A stretch of 64,000 nt of DNA from Paenibacillus sp. NFR01 (GCF_900111565.1 NZ_FOIK01000001.1:1519309-1583308), one strand, 5' to 3'. Counted from the first letter of the stretch, positions 27,348 to 36,447 are shown. Translations and numbers: made by a program. The notes: a model not told the origin generated them from the sequence alone.

Positions 27348-27373
27348 TCGAAAAAAAAGCGGCGTTCGGCGCC
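27348..27373 (-). terminator. Probable terminator after ylzJ
   Basis: Minus-strand GGCG-CCGAA-CGCC followed by GCTTTTTTTTCG directly after the ylzJ stop. The stem is short but GC-only and the T-run is long. It lies 65 bp upstream of the ftsK start, so ftsK may have its own promoter in that space. Confidence 0.55.
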
Positions 27374-27374
27374 C

Positions 27375-27590
27375 TCAGGCAAGCCGAATCACCGCTCCCG
27401 GTGCATACGCCGGATCTAGATAAGCCGCCAGCGGACAATCGAGGAGCCGGACGATACGGGCCTCTCCGCCGCCGATCGGCTCCACCTGAAGCAGCATTCC
27501 TCCGTAGCTGACCTCTGTCGTAGCGGACTGGATCTGGATCGTTCCGGCAAAAACCTCCTCCATTGAAAGCACGGTATATAGCGTGGTCAT
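27375..27590 (-). CDS. ylzJ: YlzJ-like protein
   Basis: A 71-residue protein of unknown function, conserved between tepA and ftsK/spoIIIE. It opens [16 protein letters not shown] and has a central [20 protein letters not shown], both family marks. Its ATG overlaps the tepA TGA by four bases (ATGA), so translation is likely coupled. Ribosome site GGAGG in the tepA end. Confidence 0.85.
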   Translation of the reverse strand: MTTLYTVLSMEEVFAGTIQIQSATTEVSYGGMLLQVEPIGGGEARIVRLLDCPLAAYLDPAYAPGAVIRLA

Positions 27591-28363
27591 TGGGTCAGAC
27601 CTCCGGGCGCGCCATTCACAGGAAGAACAGGGCTCGCCTTCGCGATCAGCGCGTTCAGGCGCTGCATCGCCACTCCGATTCCTCCTACCTCGTCCATGAG
27701 CCCGTACTTCACCGCATCGTAACCGCCGACCGCGGTCCCGATATCCCGGTTCAACTCTCCGGTTTTGAACATAAGGTCCTTGAACTGCTGCTCCGAGATC
27801 CGGGAATGCGAAGTCACGAACTTGACCATCCGCTCCTGCATCCGTTCCATATATTCGAAGGTTTGGGGAACGCCAATGACCAGCCCGTTCATCCGGATCG
27901 GATGAATCGTCATCGTTGCGCTTTCGGCGATAATCGAATGGCTGGCGGCAACGGCGATCGGCACGCCAATACTGTGACCCCCGCCGATAACAACCGTAAC
28001 CGTCGGCTTGGAGAGGGAAGCGATCATCTCCGCAATGGCCAATCCGGCTTCAACATCGCCGCCTACCGTATTCAGGATAATGAGCAACCCCTTAATGCCT
28101 TTGCTCTGCTCAGCCGCGACCAGCTGGGGGATAATATGCTCGTATTTCGTCGTTTTATTATGGGGAGGAAGCACAAAATGCCCTTCGATCTGTCCGATGA
28201 TTGTCATGCAAAAAATATCCGGGTCACTGGCGGGAACGGTAGTTTGGCCATACTCCTTCACCGCAGCAGCCTGGCCCTCCAGCCCCTCTCCCGCAGTCTC
28301 CGGTTTGATCACGTCCGGCGTGCCTTCCTCGCCGGTCAAGCGGATATCCTCAAACGTATCCAT
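27587..28363 (-). CDS. tepA: ClpP-like translocation-enhancing protein TepA
   Basis: A ClpP/crotonase-fold serine protease homologue; in B. subtilis TepA supports protein export, possibly by clearing signal peptides. Recognisable segments are the oxyanion strand [20 protein letters not shown], the serine-bearing [20 protein letters not shown], and the helix after [19 protein letters not shown]. There is no membrane segment. Start ATG at 28363 with AAAGGAAGAGG; an upstream in-frame start at 28435 has no site. 258 residues. Confidence 0.88.
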   Translation of the reverse strand: MDTFEDIRLTGEEGTPDVIKPETAGEGLEGQAAAVKEYGQTTVPASDPDIFCMTIIGQIEGHFVLPPHNKTTKYEHIIPQLVAAEQSKGIKGLLIILNTVGGDVEAGLAIAEMIASLSKPTVTVVIGGGHSIGVPIAVAASHSIIAESATMTIHPIRMNGLVIGVPQTFEYMERMQERMVKFVTSHSRISEQQFKDLMFKTGELNRDIGTAVGGYDAVKYGLMDEVGGIGVAMQRLNALIAKASPVLPVNGAPGGLTQ

Positions 28364-28485
28364 AGCTGCCTCTTCCTTTCGGGTAGTAAATACTCGCAAG
28401 CCGCAATTAAAGCTCCTGTTAGTATGACATTCCACAGGACTTCCTTATGCAAGGAGATGATGCTACAGGCTAGGCCCCATGAATA

Positions 28486-28537
28486 CAAAAAAACCCCGCA
28501 CTCCTGGAAACCGTCCAATATTTCCGGAGTGCGGGGT
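28486..28537 (-). terminator. Terminator of the RNase J gene
   Basis: Long stem CCCCGCACTCC/GGAGTGCGGGG extended by GGAAA/TTTCC with one unpaired base and an 11-nt loop. The minus strand continues TTTTTTTGTATTC. It separates rnj from tepA. Confidence 0.93.
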
Positions 28538-28570
28538 CTATTCATCCGTTTCGTTGAAACGGAAAGCTCA

Positions 28571-30250
28571 TTATACTTCCATGATGATCGGCAGGATCAT
28601 CGGTCTACGGCGGGTCTGTTCATACAGGAACCGGCCGAGCGAGTCTTTCACGCTGGTCTTGAGCGAAGCCCATTCATTGACCTTCTCGCTCATGAGGCGT
28701 TGCAGCGTACTGGATACGATGCGGTTTGCTTCGTCCAGCAGCCCTTCGGATTCGCGGACATACACAAAACCACGGGAGATGATATCCGGACCGGAGACGA
28801 TGGATCCGTTCTGCTTGCTGAGCGTAACCACCACAACGAGAATGCCGTCCTGGGACAGCAGCTTGCGGTCGCGGAGCACGATGTTGCCGACGTCGCCGAC
28901 GCCAAGGCCGTCGATCAGCACGTTGCCGGCTGTGACTTTACCGGCTTTACGGGCCGCGCCGCCTTGAATTTCAACGATTTCGCCGATTTCGGTGATGAAG
29001 ATATTATCCGGGTCCACGCCGACGGATTCGGCCAGAAGCGCGTGTTTGCGCTGCATACGGAACTCGCCGTGGATTGGCAGGAAATATTTCGGCTTCATCA
29101 GATTCAGCATCAGCTTCAGCTCTTCCTGGCTGCCGTGGCCCGATACGTGTACGCCGGAATTCGATCCGGAATAGATTACGTTAGCGCCGAGGCGGAACAG
29201 CTCATCGATGGTACGGCCGACGTATTTCTCGTTGCCCGGTACCGGAGTCGCCGCGATAATGACCGTGTCACCCGGCAAAATATCCACTTTGCGGTGGCTG
29301 GAGCGGGCCATGCGCGTAAGCGCGGACATCGGCTCGCCCTGGCTGCCTGTGCAAAGCACGACTACGCGGTTGGCGGCCATGCGGTTCATTTCCTCCGGTT
29401 CAATCAACATGCCGTCCGGTACATGCAGGTACCCGAGTTCGGAAGCGATCGTCACGACGTTAACCATGCTGCGGCCGATAACGGTAATCTTGCGGCCGGT
29501 TGATTCGGCGGCGTTGACCACCTGTTGAATCCGGTGAACGTTCGAAGCAAAAGTAGCAACGACTACGCGTTGTTCGGCTTTGCGGAAAATATCCTCCAGT
29601 ACGACGCCGACATTTTTCTCCGACGGGGTAAAACCCGGTTTCTCGGCATTGGTGCTGTCCGACATGAGTGCCAGTACGCCTTTTTGCCCGATTTCGGCCA
29701 TGCGGTGCAGGTTGGCAAATTGATCGTTGACCGGAGTGTGGTCGAATTTAAAGTCCCCGGTATGAACGACATTGCCTTCAGGCGTTTCGATGCAGACGCC
29801 GACGGAGTCGGGAATGCTGTGGTTGGTGCGAAAAAAAGTCACGCGCATCGAGGTGCCGACTTCAATTTCCGAATCTTCATGAATCAGGATGCGTTTGGTT
29901 TCGCCGAGCAGGTTCGCTTCTTTCAGCTTGTTCTCAACGAGTCCGAGCGTAAGTCTTGTTCCGTATACCGGAACGTTCAGGTTCTTCAGCACATAAGGCA
30001 ATCCGCCGATATGGTCCTCGTGGCCATGGGTAAGGAAAATGCCTTTAACCTTGTCGCGGTTCTCCGTCAAATACGAGATGTCGGGAATGACAATATCGAT
30101 ACCGAGCATATCCTCTTCCGGGAACTTCAGTCCCGAGTCCACGACGACGATGTCGTTGCCGTATTGGACGACATACATGTTTTTTCCGATTTCGCCGACA
30201 CCGCCCAATGCAAAAATGAGCAGTTTATCGTTGTTGTTTTTTTTGGACAA
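28571..30250 (-). CDS. Ribonuclease J (rnjB locus, intact catalytic motif)
   Basis: Metallo-beta-lactamase/beta-CASP RNase with endo- and 5'-3' exonuclease activity. H75-G-H77-E-D79-H80 is the full HxHxDH metal motif, with HTGDFKFD and HVSGHGSQEEL further on and the C-terminus ending MILPIIMEV. By position (dapG-dapA-rnj-tepA) it is the orthologue of B. subtilis rnjB, whose motif I recall as degraded (HGHDEN); this one should be fully active. The start is TTG with GGAGGG 11 nt before it; 559 residues. Confidence 0.93.
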   Translation of the reverse strand: MSKKNNNDKLLIFALGGVGEIGKNMYVVQYGNDIVVVDSGLKFPEEDMLGIDIVIPDISYLTENRDKVKGIFLTHGHEDHIGGLPYVLKNLNVPVYGTRLTLGLVENKLKEANLLGETKRILIHEDSEIEVGTSMRVTFFRTNHSIPDSVGVCIETPEGNVVHTGDFKFDHTPVNDQFANLHRMAEIGQKGVLALMSDSTNAEKPGFTPSEKNVGVVLEDIFRKAEQRVVVATFASNVHRIQQVVNAAESTGRKITVIGRSMVNVVTIASELGYLHVPDGMLIEPEEMNRMAANRVVVLCTGSQGEPMSALTRMARSSHRKVDILPGDTVIIAATPVPGNEKYVGRTIDELFRLGANVIYSGSNSGVHVSGHGSQEELKLMLNLMKPKYFLPIHGEFRMQRKHALLAESVGVDPDNIFITEIGEIVEIQGGAARKAGKVTAGNVLIDGLGVGDVGNIVLRDRKLLSQDGILVVVVTLSKQNGSIVSGPDIISRGFVYVRESEGLLDEANRIVSSTLQRLMSEKVNEWASLKTSVKDSLGRFLYEQTRRRPMILPIIMEV

Positions 30251-30309
30251 ATGAATCTAACCCTCCTATAATGTTGGACGTCATACTTTTATTTTGCAAA
30301 CCATGAGCT

Positions 30310-30480
30310 TCACAAATTAGCGGCGCTGAACACTTCTCCATAAATGTCGGACGCTTCCTTAATATACAAGAAATTTCCATTCCATTCTTGCACCGCTGCC
30401 AATGTATCTCCGAATCCGATGATCAAGCTATAGCGGAACAAACGCCGTTCAACTTCAGCGTCGCACGCCTTACGCGATAA
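30310..30480 (-). other. Coding-like open frame without clear start (56 codons)
   Basis: The 489-bp space between dapA and rnj contains this frame, open from a TAA (30481-30483) to a TGA. Its translation is protein-like, with stretches such as VERRLFRYSLIIGFGD and GNFLYIKEASDIYGEVF, but has no ATG/GTG start with a ribosome site; only TTG codons at about 30441 and 30426 could serve. I do not recognise a family. It may be a degraded gene, a gene with a weak TTG start, or chance. Confidence 0.35.
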
Positions 30481-30520
30481 TTAGCAGCAATAACACAGAC
30501 CTGTAGTAGGACCTATCCTG

Positions 30521-30535
30521 TTTTACAATGTAAAA
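30521..30535. promoter_or_regulatory. Palindrome TTTTACA-A-TGTAAAA
   Basis: Perfect 7-bp arms around one base in the gene-free stretch upstream of rnj. It has the form of a repressor site, but I cannot name the protein. Apart from this, the coding-like frame (30310-30480) and the dapA terminator, I see nothing in 30251-30739. Confidence 0.35.
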
Positions 30536-30684
30536 TTAACATTGCCGGAAGATTACCGCATATTTAATTTAACCGCACCCAGTCACTTGAGAACATTATA
30601 CATGATTTTTTTGCCAAAAGACAAGTCAAGCTCTTCGTGAGGCTATTTTCCCCTAGCCGGGGGGCGTTTATTTCCGAAAAAGGT

Positions 30685-30722
30685 ATAAAAAAAACCGGAA
30701 ATTCCAGACGGAATTTCCGGTT
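30685..30722 (-). terminator. Terminator of dapA
   Basis: AACCGGAAATTCC (30693-30705) pairs perfectly with GGAATTTCCGGTT (30710-30722), 4-nt loop, and the minus strand goes on TTTTTTTTATACC. It ends the dpaA-dpaB-dapG-dapA unit. Confidence 0.95.
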
Positions 30723-30739
30723 GCCGCTTGCGCTGTCGG

Positions 30740-31615
30740 CTACTGCAGCAGCGCTTCGATAAAAGCCGCTTCCTCCGGGCTTGGCGCCACCAGCGGCAGC
30801 CGGACGGTGCCGACATTATGGCCTCTGAGGGCAAGCGCATATTTGACCGCCGACGGATTCGGCAGCGGCTGCGGACATTCGAACAGTCCCTTGAAGACGG
30901 GAAAAAGCTCGCGGTGCAGCGCACCGGCTCTGGTGACCTGCCCGGAAGCATACGCCCCGATCATCTCTTGCATGCGTGCGCCGACGATATGGCTCGCTAC
31001 GCTGATGATGCCATGGCCGCCGACGGCTAACGCCGCCAGACCTGCGGAATCGTCGCCGGAATAGACATGGAAGTCGACTGGACAGCCGGAGACAATCAGC
31101 GTGATCTGGTCGACCGAGGCGCATTCCTTTGTGGCGACGATATTCGGTATTTCCGCCAGCCGCAGCGTCGTCTTCGCGCTCATGCTGACGCCGGTCCGGC
31201 CGGGAATGTTATACAGAATGCAGGGCAGGCTCGTGGCTTCGGCAATCGCCGCGAAATGCCGGTAAAGCCCTTCCTGATTTGGTTTGTTGTAATAAGGCAC
31301 CACCAGCAACACACCGTCGACGCCGATTTTTTCGGCTTCCCGGGTCAGATGGATGGAGTGGCTCGTGCTGTTCGTACCGGTACCCGCAATCACCTTGCAG
31401 CGGCCGGCCGCCTGATTCAGTACATGCGCAAACAGCTTCAGCTTCTCTTCATCGCTCAGCGTGGGCGATTCGCCAGTTGTTCCGCAGACGACGAGGGCTT
31501 CGGATTTCTGCTCTTCGATTAGATAATCCACCAGCCTCGAAGTCGCTTCCCAGTTGATCTCGCCATCCCCGTGAAAGGGAGTGACCATCGCGGTAATCAG
31601 TCTTCCGAAATCCAC
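30740..31615 (-). CDS. dapA: 4-Hydroxy-tetrahydrodipicolinate synthase
   Basis: Condenses pyruvate with aspartate semialdehyde; the product feeds lysine, peptidoglycan meso-DAP and spore dipicolinate. GTTGES at residues 45-50, the proton-relay tyrosine in ILYNIPGRTG (Y135) and the Schiff-base lysine in ATKECASVD (K163). GTG start at 31615 with AAGGAGG directly before it; 291 residues. It starts 16 bp after the dapG stop. Being in the aspartate-kinase/dipicolinate cluster, this is the biosynthetic copy, in contrast to the paralogue at 2018-2908. Confidence 0.96.
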   Translation of the reverse strand: MDFGRLITAMVTPFHGDGEINWEATSRLVDYLIEEQKSEALVVCGTTGESPTLSDEEKLKLFAHVLNQAAGRCKVIAGTGTNSTSHSIHLTREAEKIGVDGVLLVVPYYNKPNQEGLYRHFAAIAEATSLPCILYNIPGRTGVSMSAKTTLRLAEIPNIVATKECASVDQITLIVSGCPVDFHVYSGDDSAGLAALAVGGHGIISVASHIVGARMQEMIGAYASGQVTRAGALHRELFPVFKGLFECPQPLPNPSAVKYALALRGHNVGTVRLPLVAPSPEEAAFIEALLQ

Positions 31616-31631
31616 TTTGAATTCCTCCTTG

Positions 31632-32852
31632 TCAGCGGTGCAATTCAAACTTGGCATGCAGCGCACGAAGCGACTGCACCATATCCTCTTTCTTGACGAG
31701 TACCCAGATGGTTGTATTGGAGTCCGCGGACTGAAGAATCTGAATTTTCTCGGCGGTCAGCGCTTCGACGATGCGGGCCATAATGCCCGGAACACCGTTG
31801 ATGCCGCCTCCGATGACCGAAACCTTGGCGCAGCCGGACAAGCTGCGCGGACGCAGTCCCAGCTCCTGGAGCGCGGCGATCGCCTGCTCCGACTTATCGT
31901 CATTCACCGTGTACAGCACTTCCGCCGGTGTCACGCTGATAAAGTCGACGCTGATGCCGTTATCCGCCATGCTCTTGAAGATCTGCAGCTGTACGCCGGT
32001 TCCGTTGCCGTCCGGGCATTCTACTGCGATTTGCGTGATATTGTTGACATAGGCGACGCCCGTAACAAAGCGGTCCACAATGCCGTTCTGCACGTCGCTG
32101 AAGCCTTCCGGCTGGGCGACGAGCGTGCCGTGCGCATCCGAGAACGTGGAACGAACGCGAACCGGAATTTGCGCCTGCATGGCAATCTCCACGGCGCGCG
32201 GATGGATGACCTTCGCACCCTGGTAGGCCATATTGCAAATCTCTGTATAGCTGACCTGCGACAGCTGCTTGGCATCCTCGACAATGCGGGGATCAGCCGT
32301 CAGAATGCCGTCGACGTCGGTATAGATATCGACCATCTCGGCGCGCAGCGCCGCACCAAGCGCGGTAGCGGAAGTGTCGCTGCCGCCGCGTCCCAGCGTC
32401 GTGAAATCCCCGGTTTCCGTTTGTCCCTGGAACCCGGTGACTATAACTACTTTATTCTCGCGCAGCTCTCTTAGAATGCGGTCGGTCCGCACGTCGAGAA
32501 TTCTCGCGTTGCCGAAGTTGTTATCGGTAAGAAAGCCTGCCTGTGCCCCGGTAAGCACCGTTGCGCGAATGTCCTCCTGCTCCAGAAGGCCGCAGAGCGT
32601 CGTTGCGGAGATGATCTCTCCACAGCTCATGAGCAGATCCTTCTCCCGGTCCGGAAGCGCGTTCCCGTTCTGTACGGCCATGTCAAGCAGCGTATCCGTA
32701 GCGTACGGCTCGCCTTTGCGCCCCATGGCGGATACGACGACGACCAGGCTAAAACCGGCGGCCAGCTCCCGTTTGATATGGCGGATGACATGCTCCCGGG
32801 CAGCCGGGGTGGACATCGACGTACCGCCGAATTTTTGCACCAAAATACCCAT
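31632..32852 (-). CDS. dapG: Aspartate kinase (DapG type)
   Basis: First step of the aspartate pathway, phosphorylating L-aspartate. N-terminal amino-acid-kinase domain (VQKFGGTSMSTPAARE; GRGGSDTSATALGAAL), then two ACT domains from about residue 265 (VSVIGGGINGVPGIMARIVE). Length 406 and location match DapG, the diaminopimelate-sensitive isozyme that supplies cell wall and spore DPA in B. subtilis. ATG at 32852 after AATGGAGG. In B. subtilis asd lies directly upstream; here only 101 bp separate it from dpaB, and these hold no ORF. Confidence 0.95.
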   Translation of the reverse strand: MGILVQKFGGTSMSTPAAREHVIRHIKRELAAGFSLVVVVSAMGRKGEPYATDTLLDMAVQNGNALPDREKDLLMSCGEIISATTLCGLLEQEDIRATVLTGAQAGFLTDNNFGNARILDVRTDRILRELRENKVVIVTGFQGQTETGDFTTLGRGGSDTSATALGAALRAEMVDIYTDVDGILTADPRIVEDAKQLSQVSYTEICNMAYQGAKVIHPRAVEIAMQAQIPVRVRSTFSDAHGTLVAQPEGFSDVQNGIVDRFVTGVAYVNNITQIAVECPDGNGTGVQLQIFKSMADNGISVDFISVTPAEVLYTVNDDKSEQAIAALQELGLRPRSLSGCAKVSVIGGGINGVPGIMARIVEALTAEKIQILQSADSNTTIWVLVKKEDMVQSLRALHAKFELHR

Positions 32853-32953
32853 CAATAATTCCTCCATTACATCAATAAGCAAGTTGAACCGCCCCCAGGG
32901 GTGAGGACGGCGTTGGGATAAACCTATGAAGAGCGGTTCCGCCCGGCAGTGGT

Positions 32954-33550
32954 TTAGGCCGAATGGAAACGTTCGATAATCATCGGCTGCAATTGATTGC
33001 CCTGCAGGGCTGCGTAACAGGTCTCGGGGATCAGCTCCATCCGCGCGACAAGCGAATTCGGCTTGCCGTGCGGGCTGTCCTGCCCGAACGGAACGAAATA
33101 CATGTTCTTCGTTACAAGCAGTTTCGCGATATTGGCGGCATTCAGTCCGAGGCCGTCGTTGGTGGAGATCGCAAGCACGATCGGACGGCCGTTGCGCATT
33201 TGCGCTTTGGCGGCCATCAGTACCGGACTGTCCGTCATGGCGCTCGCCAGCTTACTTGTCGTATTCCCTGTGCAGGGAGCGATGGTGAGCACATCCAACA
33301 GCTTGGAAGGCCCCAGCGGTTCCGCTTCAACAATTGTAGAAATGATATCATTACCTGTTATATCTTTCAACTGTTTTAACCAATTTTGCGAAGTGCCGAA
33401 CCGGGTGTCCGTGTTCAGCACCGAGGCCGAGACGATCGGCACCACCTTGGCGCCGCCGTCCATAAAACGCTGGATTTGGGGCATGACCTCCGCAAAGGTG
33501 CAATGCGAGCCGGTAATCGCATAACCTACCGTTTTTCCGTGCCAATCCAT
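32954..33550 (-). CDS. dpaB: Dipicolinate synthase subunit B
   Basis: Flavoprotein-like subunit of the enzyme that oxidises dihydrodipicolinate to dipicolinic acid in the mother cell (spoVFB). It has the flavoprotein fold: VGYAITGSHCTFAEVMPQ at the start, LTIAPCTGNTTSKLASAMTD in the middle, NIAKLLVTKNMYFVPFGQD near the end. Its ATG directly follows the dpaA TAA (TAAATG), so the two are translated together. 198 residues. Confidence 0.95.
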   Translation of the reverse strand: MDWHGKTVGYAITGSHCTFAEVMPQIQRFMDGGAKVVPIVSASVLNTDTRFGTSQNWLKQLKDITGNDIISTIVEAEPLGPSKLLDVLTIAPCTGNTTSKLASAMTDSPVLMAAKAQMRNGRPIVLAISTNDGLGLNAANIAKLLVTKNMYFVPFGQDSPHGKPNSLVARMELIPETCYAALQGNQLQPMIIERFHSA

Positions 33551-34447
33551 TTATTCGTCCCCCCTGCTAGTGATCTCATCCGTAATTGACTGTATCAGCG
33601 CATTGGCCATAATGATTCCCGCGCTTTTCGGGGCGACGATTCCCGGGAGGCCGGGAGCCAGCATCGCCTTGATGCCGCGTCTCTCCGCATAACGGAAGTC
33701 GCAGCCGCCCGGCGCGGAGGCCAGATCAATAATGAGGCAATGTTTCGGCAGACGCTGCAGCACCTGCGCGGTGATAATCAGGCTTGGAATGGTATTGAAC
33801 AGGAGATCGACGTCCTGGACCTGCGCCGGCAGCTCTCCGGTCATAAACGGCTTCCAGCCCATCTCCTCCGCCCTGGCAAAATGCTCCTGCTTGCGTACGC
33901 CCACCTTGACGGTAGAGCCCAATCCTTGCAGCGCCCTGGCCATCGTAAAACCGGTCCGTCCCATACCGAGCACCATGGAGGTAGAGCCGTGGACGGTAAA
34001 ATCCGTATTCTGAATCGCCATCACCAGCGCGCCTTCCGCCGTCGGGATGGAGTTGTAGATGGCCACGTCGTCCCGGTTCAGCAATTCAACCAGTTTAAGG
34101 GAGTATTTGGCGCATAGGCTGCGCAGATAACCTTTGGCCATTCCGGTATAAACCGCAGCGCGCGGCGGCAGCGCGGCAACCAGCTCTTCCGTCAGCTGCA
34201 GCCGTACCGATGAAAAAATCGCATTGATATTGCCTTCATCGTCGCAGCCGACCGTCGGCAGCACCAGAACGTCGGCACTGCCTAGCAACTCCGGTGAAAG
34301 TTGTTCCAGGTTCGCGCCAGGGCAAGGCGTTTCCCATTTGTCGAACCCGGCGGCGCTTACCGTCGCATCCATTTCCACGCATTTTCGTATCACTTCCAGC
34401 TGTCTCGCGTCCCCGCCCAGGAACACGATCCTGATGCCAGTAAGCAT
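33551..34447 (-). CDS. dpaA: Dipicolinate synthase subunit A
   Basis: NAD(P)-binding subunit of dipicolinate synthase (spoVFA). The N-terminal part has RIVFLGGDARQLEVIRKCVE; the Rossmann motif VLGMGRTGFTMARAL lies near residue 155; LAPGLPGIVAPKSAG is near the end. ATG at 34447 follows AAAGGAGCG; the frame is open to 34600, but no ribosome site supports that. 298 residues. A candidate sigma-K promoter stands 43-71 bp upstream, as expected for mother-cell expression. Confidence 0.95.
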   Translation of the reverse strand: MLTGIRIVFLGGDARQLEVIRKCVEMDATVSAAGFDKWETPCPGANLEQLSPELLGSADVLVLPTVGCDDEGNINAIFSSVRLQLTEELVAALPPRAAVYTGMAKGYLRSLCAKYSLKLVELLNRDDVAIYNSIPTAEGALVMAIQNTDFTVHGSTSMVLGMGRTGFTMARALQGLGSTVKVGVRKQEHFARAEEMGWKPFMTGELPAQVQDVDLLFNTIPSLIITAQVLQRLPKHCLIIDLASAPGGCDFRYAERRGIKAMLAPGLPGIVAPKSAGIIMANALIQSITDEITSRGDE

Positions 34448-34489
34448 AGGGATGACGCTCCTTTCCAAAAGCCACAATCGAATATAGAG

Positions 34490-34518
34490 CATCTTATGCC
34501 GGGGCACGGAGATGGGTG
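34490..34518 (-). promoter_or_regulatory. Candidate sigma-K promoter of dpaA
   Basis: CACC (34515-34518), 16 bp, CATAAGATG (34490-34498) on the minus strand. The sigma-K consensus is AC near -35 and CATAnnnTA near -10; the last base differs. Known sigma-K control of the B. subtilis spoVF operon supports it. Confidence 0.45.
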
Positions 34519-34596
34519 AAAGCGGAGGCGAATTATTGAGCTGTGGCGAAGCTGTGCAAAATCTAGGGCCGAGAACATGGCAAACAGCTCCTCTAT

Positions 34597-34645
34597 GCAA
34601 AAAAAAGCTTGCGGATTATGCCTTTCGGCATTCCACAAGCTTTTA
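34597..34645 (-). terminator. Terminator of dut
   Basis: AAGCTTGCGGA-T-TATGCC and GGCATTCCACAAGCTT form a long stem with few mismatches around a 4-nt loop (minus-strand GAAA), followed by TTTTTTTTGC. It starts about 37 bp after the dut stop and isolates dut from the sporulation genes that follow. Confidence 0.85.
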
Positions 34646-34681
34646 TCTAAATCATGTAGTGGTTCGGATGGATGGCCTTAC

Positions 34682-35128
34682 CTATTTCCCCGTATGACCG
34701 AAACCGCCGGCGCCCCGCACCGTCTCGTCAAGCCCCTCGACTTGCGTGAGGGTTACGGACGGTACCGCCTGGAACACCATCTGGGCGATCCGCTCGTTCC
34801 GGGCGATGGCAAAAGGCTCCTGCCCCAAATTGATCAGCAGTACCTTGATCTCCCCGCGGTAATCCGCGTCGATCGTTCCCGGTGTGTTGAGGCAGGTAAT
34901 GCCGTGCTTGAAGGCCAGTCCGCTGCGCGGGCGGATTTGCGCCTCCAGGCCGTCCGGCATGGCCAGCGCAATTCCCGTTGGGATCAGCGCGCGCTCGCCA
35001 GGCGCCAGTAGCACTTCGTCTTCTACCGCCGCGTGCAGATCATAACCGGAGGCCTGCTCCGACATTTTGCGGGGTGCAAGGACATCCTCGTTGCCCGGAA
35101 GTTTATACAGTTGAACGCAATAAGACAA
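34682..35128 (-). CDS. dut: dUTP diphosphatase
   Basis: Trimeric dUTPase that removes dUTP and makes dUMP for thymidylate. All five motifs are present: ASGYDLHA (I), RPRSGLAFK (II), [16 protein letters not shown] (III), [10 protein letters not shown] (IV) and the P-loop-like GAGGFGHTG (V) at the C-terminus. The TTG at 35128 lies 8 nt after GGAG; ATGs at 35134 and 35146 are alternatives. The start overlaps the 3' end of the peptidase gene by 26 bp. In B. subtilis ymxH stands at this place instead. Confidence 0.93.
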   Translation of the reverse strand: MSYCVQLYKLPGNEDVLAPRKMSEQASGYDLHAAVEDEVLLAPGERALIPTGIALAMPDGLEAQIRPRSGLAFKHGITCLNTPGTIDADYRGEIKVLLINLGQEPFAIARNERIAQMVFQAVPSVTLTQVEGLDETVRGAGGFGHTGK

Positions 35129-36371
35129 GATCATCTCTCCTAACATTGGCTATCGCTTTATCGGTGGAACCGACCATCGCCACCGCCAGCGGATGGGCAA
35201 ACATATGATCCAGCAGCCGGTTCATATCCTCCATCGTCACTTTCGCGATTTTGGTGATCATATCGTCCAGTGTATCATGCCTGCCGAGCATCAGCTCGTT
35301 TTTTCCGATCCGGTTCATCCGGCTGCTTGTACTTTCCAGACTGAGAATGAGGCTGCCCTTCATCTGCTCCTTGCCTTTGCGCAGCTCATCTTCGCTGATC
35401 CCTTTCACGGCCAGCTCGTAAAGCATTTCCTTCACGAGTTCGGTGACTTCCTTCGTCTGTTTCGGAGCAGTACCGGCATATACCGTGAACAGGCCGCTGT
35501 CCGCCTGTGAGCTGTGGTAAGAATATACGGAATAGGCCAGCCCGCGCTTTTCGCGGATTTCCTGGAACAGCCGGGAGCTCATGCCGCCGCCGAACGCGTT
35601 GTTCAGCAGTACCATCGGATACTGCAGCGCTCCGCCGCTCTCTACGCCCGGAAGCGAGATGCAGATATGGTTTTGCTCGGTTTTTTTGCGGTGGAACAGC
35701 AGATCGCCGTGAAAATCCGGAGCGGTCAGCGCATCGTCGGCGCCATGCACGTTAAAGGAACCGAAATGCTTCTCCAGCAGTCCGATCAGGCCGTCGTCGA
35801 TATTTCCCGCCACGCTAATGACCGTATTCTCAATGGTATACCGGCGCTTCATATATCCGCGAAGATCGTCAGGGGTCATCTCCTGCAGGCGTTCCTTGAG
35901 GCCTAGGATCGAATAGGCCAGCGGATGCTCCCCGTAAGCGGCCGCGCACATGAGATCATGGACCAGGTCATCCGGCGTATCCTCGCACATGGCGATTTCT
36001 TCGAGAATGACGTTTTTCTCCTTGGACAGCTCTTCGGGATCAAACTGGGAACGGAAAAACATATCCGCCAGCACATCTACGGCAATCGGCAGATGCTCAT
36101 CGAGAACCTTGGCGTAATAGCAGGTGTATTCTTTGGCTGTAAACGCATTTACGTTGCCGCCGACCGCATCGAACTGTTCGGCGATTTCTTTGGCGCTGAA
36201 CCGGTCCGTTCCTTTGAACAGCATATGTTCGATAAAATGCGAAATCCCGTTGTTCCCCGGGGTCTCATTGCGGGAGCCGGTTTTGACCCAGATTCCGAAG
36301 GATACGGATCGGCCGGTCGGAATTTTTTCCGTAACCACCCTTAAACCGTTCGACAATACTGTTTTTTCCAA
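35103..36371 (-). CDS. mlpA: M16 zinc peptidase (MlpA/YmxG)
   Basis: Single-chain insulinase-family peptidase. The zinc motif HFIEH is in [15 protein letters not shown] (about residue 50) and the second acidic ligand region follows in [20 protein letters not shown] with [12 protein letters not shown]. The start is TTG at 36371 (AGGAGG 8 nt before), giving [19 protein letters not shown] at the N-terminus as in homologues; 422 residues. It lies 76 bp after ylxY on the same strand. The substrate is unknown. Confidence 0.92.
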   Translation of the reverse strand: MEKTVLSNGLRVVTEKIPTGRSVSFGIWVKTGSRNETPGNNGISHFIEHMLFKGTDRFSAKEIAEQFDAVGGNVNAFTAKEYTCYYAKVLDEHLPIAVDVLADMFFRSQFDPEELSKEKNVILEEIAMCEDTPDDLVHDLMCAAAYGEHPLAYSILGLKERLQEMTPDDLRGYMKRRYTIENTVISVAGNIDDGLIGLLEKHFGSFNVHGADDALTAPDFHGDLLFHRKKTEQNHICISLPGVESGGALQYPMVLLNNAFGGGMSSRLFQEIREKRGLAYSVYSYHSSQADSGLFTVYAGTAPKQTKEVTELVKEMLYELAVKGISEDELRKGKEQMKGSLILSLESTSSRMNRIGKNELMLGRHDTLDDMITKIAKVTMEDMNRLLDHMFAHPLAVAMVGSTDKAIANVRRDDLVLLRSTV

Positions 36372-36447
36372 ATTCAAGTCCTCCTGGCGTCGATAGCTAT
36401 GTTCTGAACAACGACTCGTGCTTTTTATCGTAACAGAATTACACGTT

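Noticed and set aside
27563-29503. 646-codon plus-strand frame across tepA and rnj
   Set aside because: Runs over two well-identified genes and a terminator hairpin on the opposite strand; no start signal.
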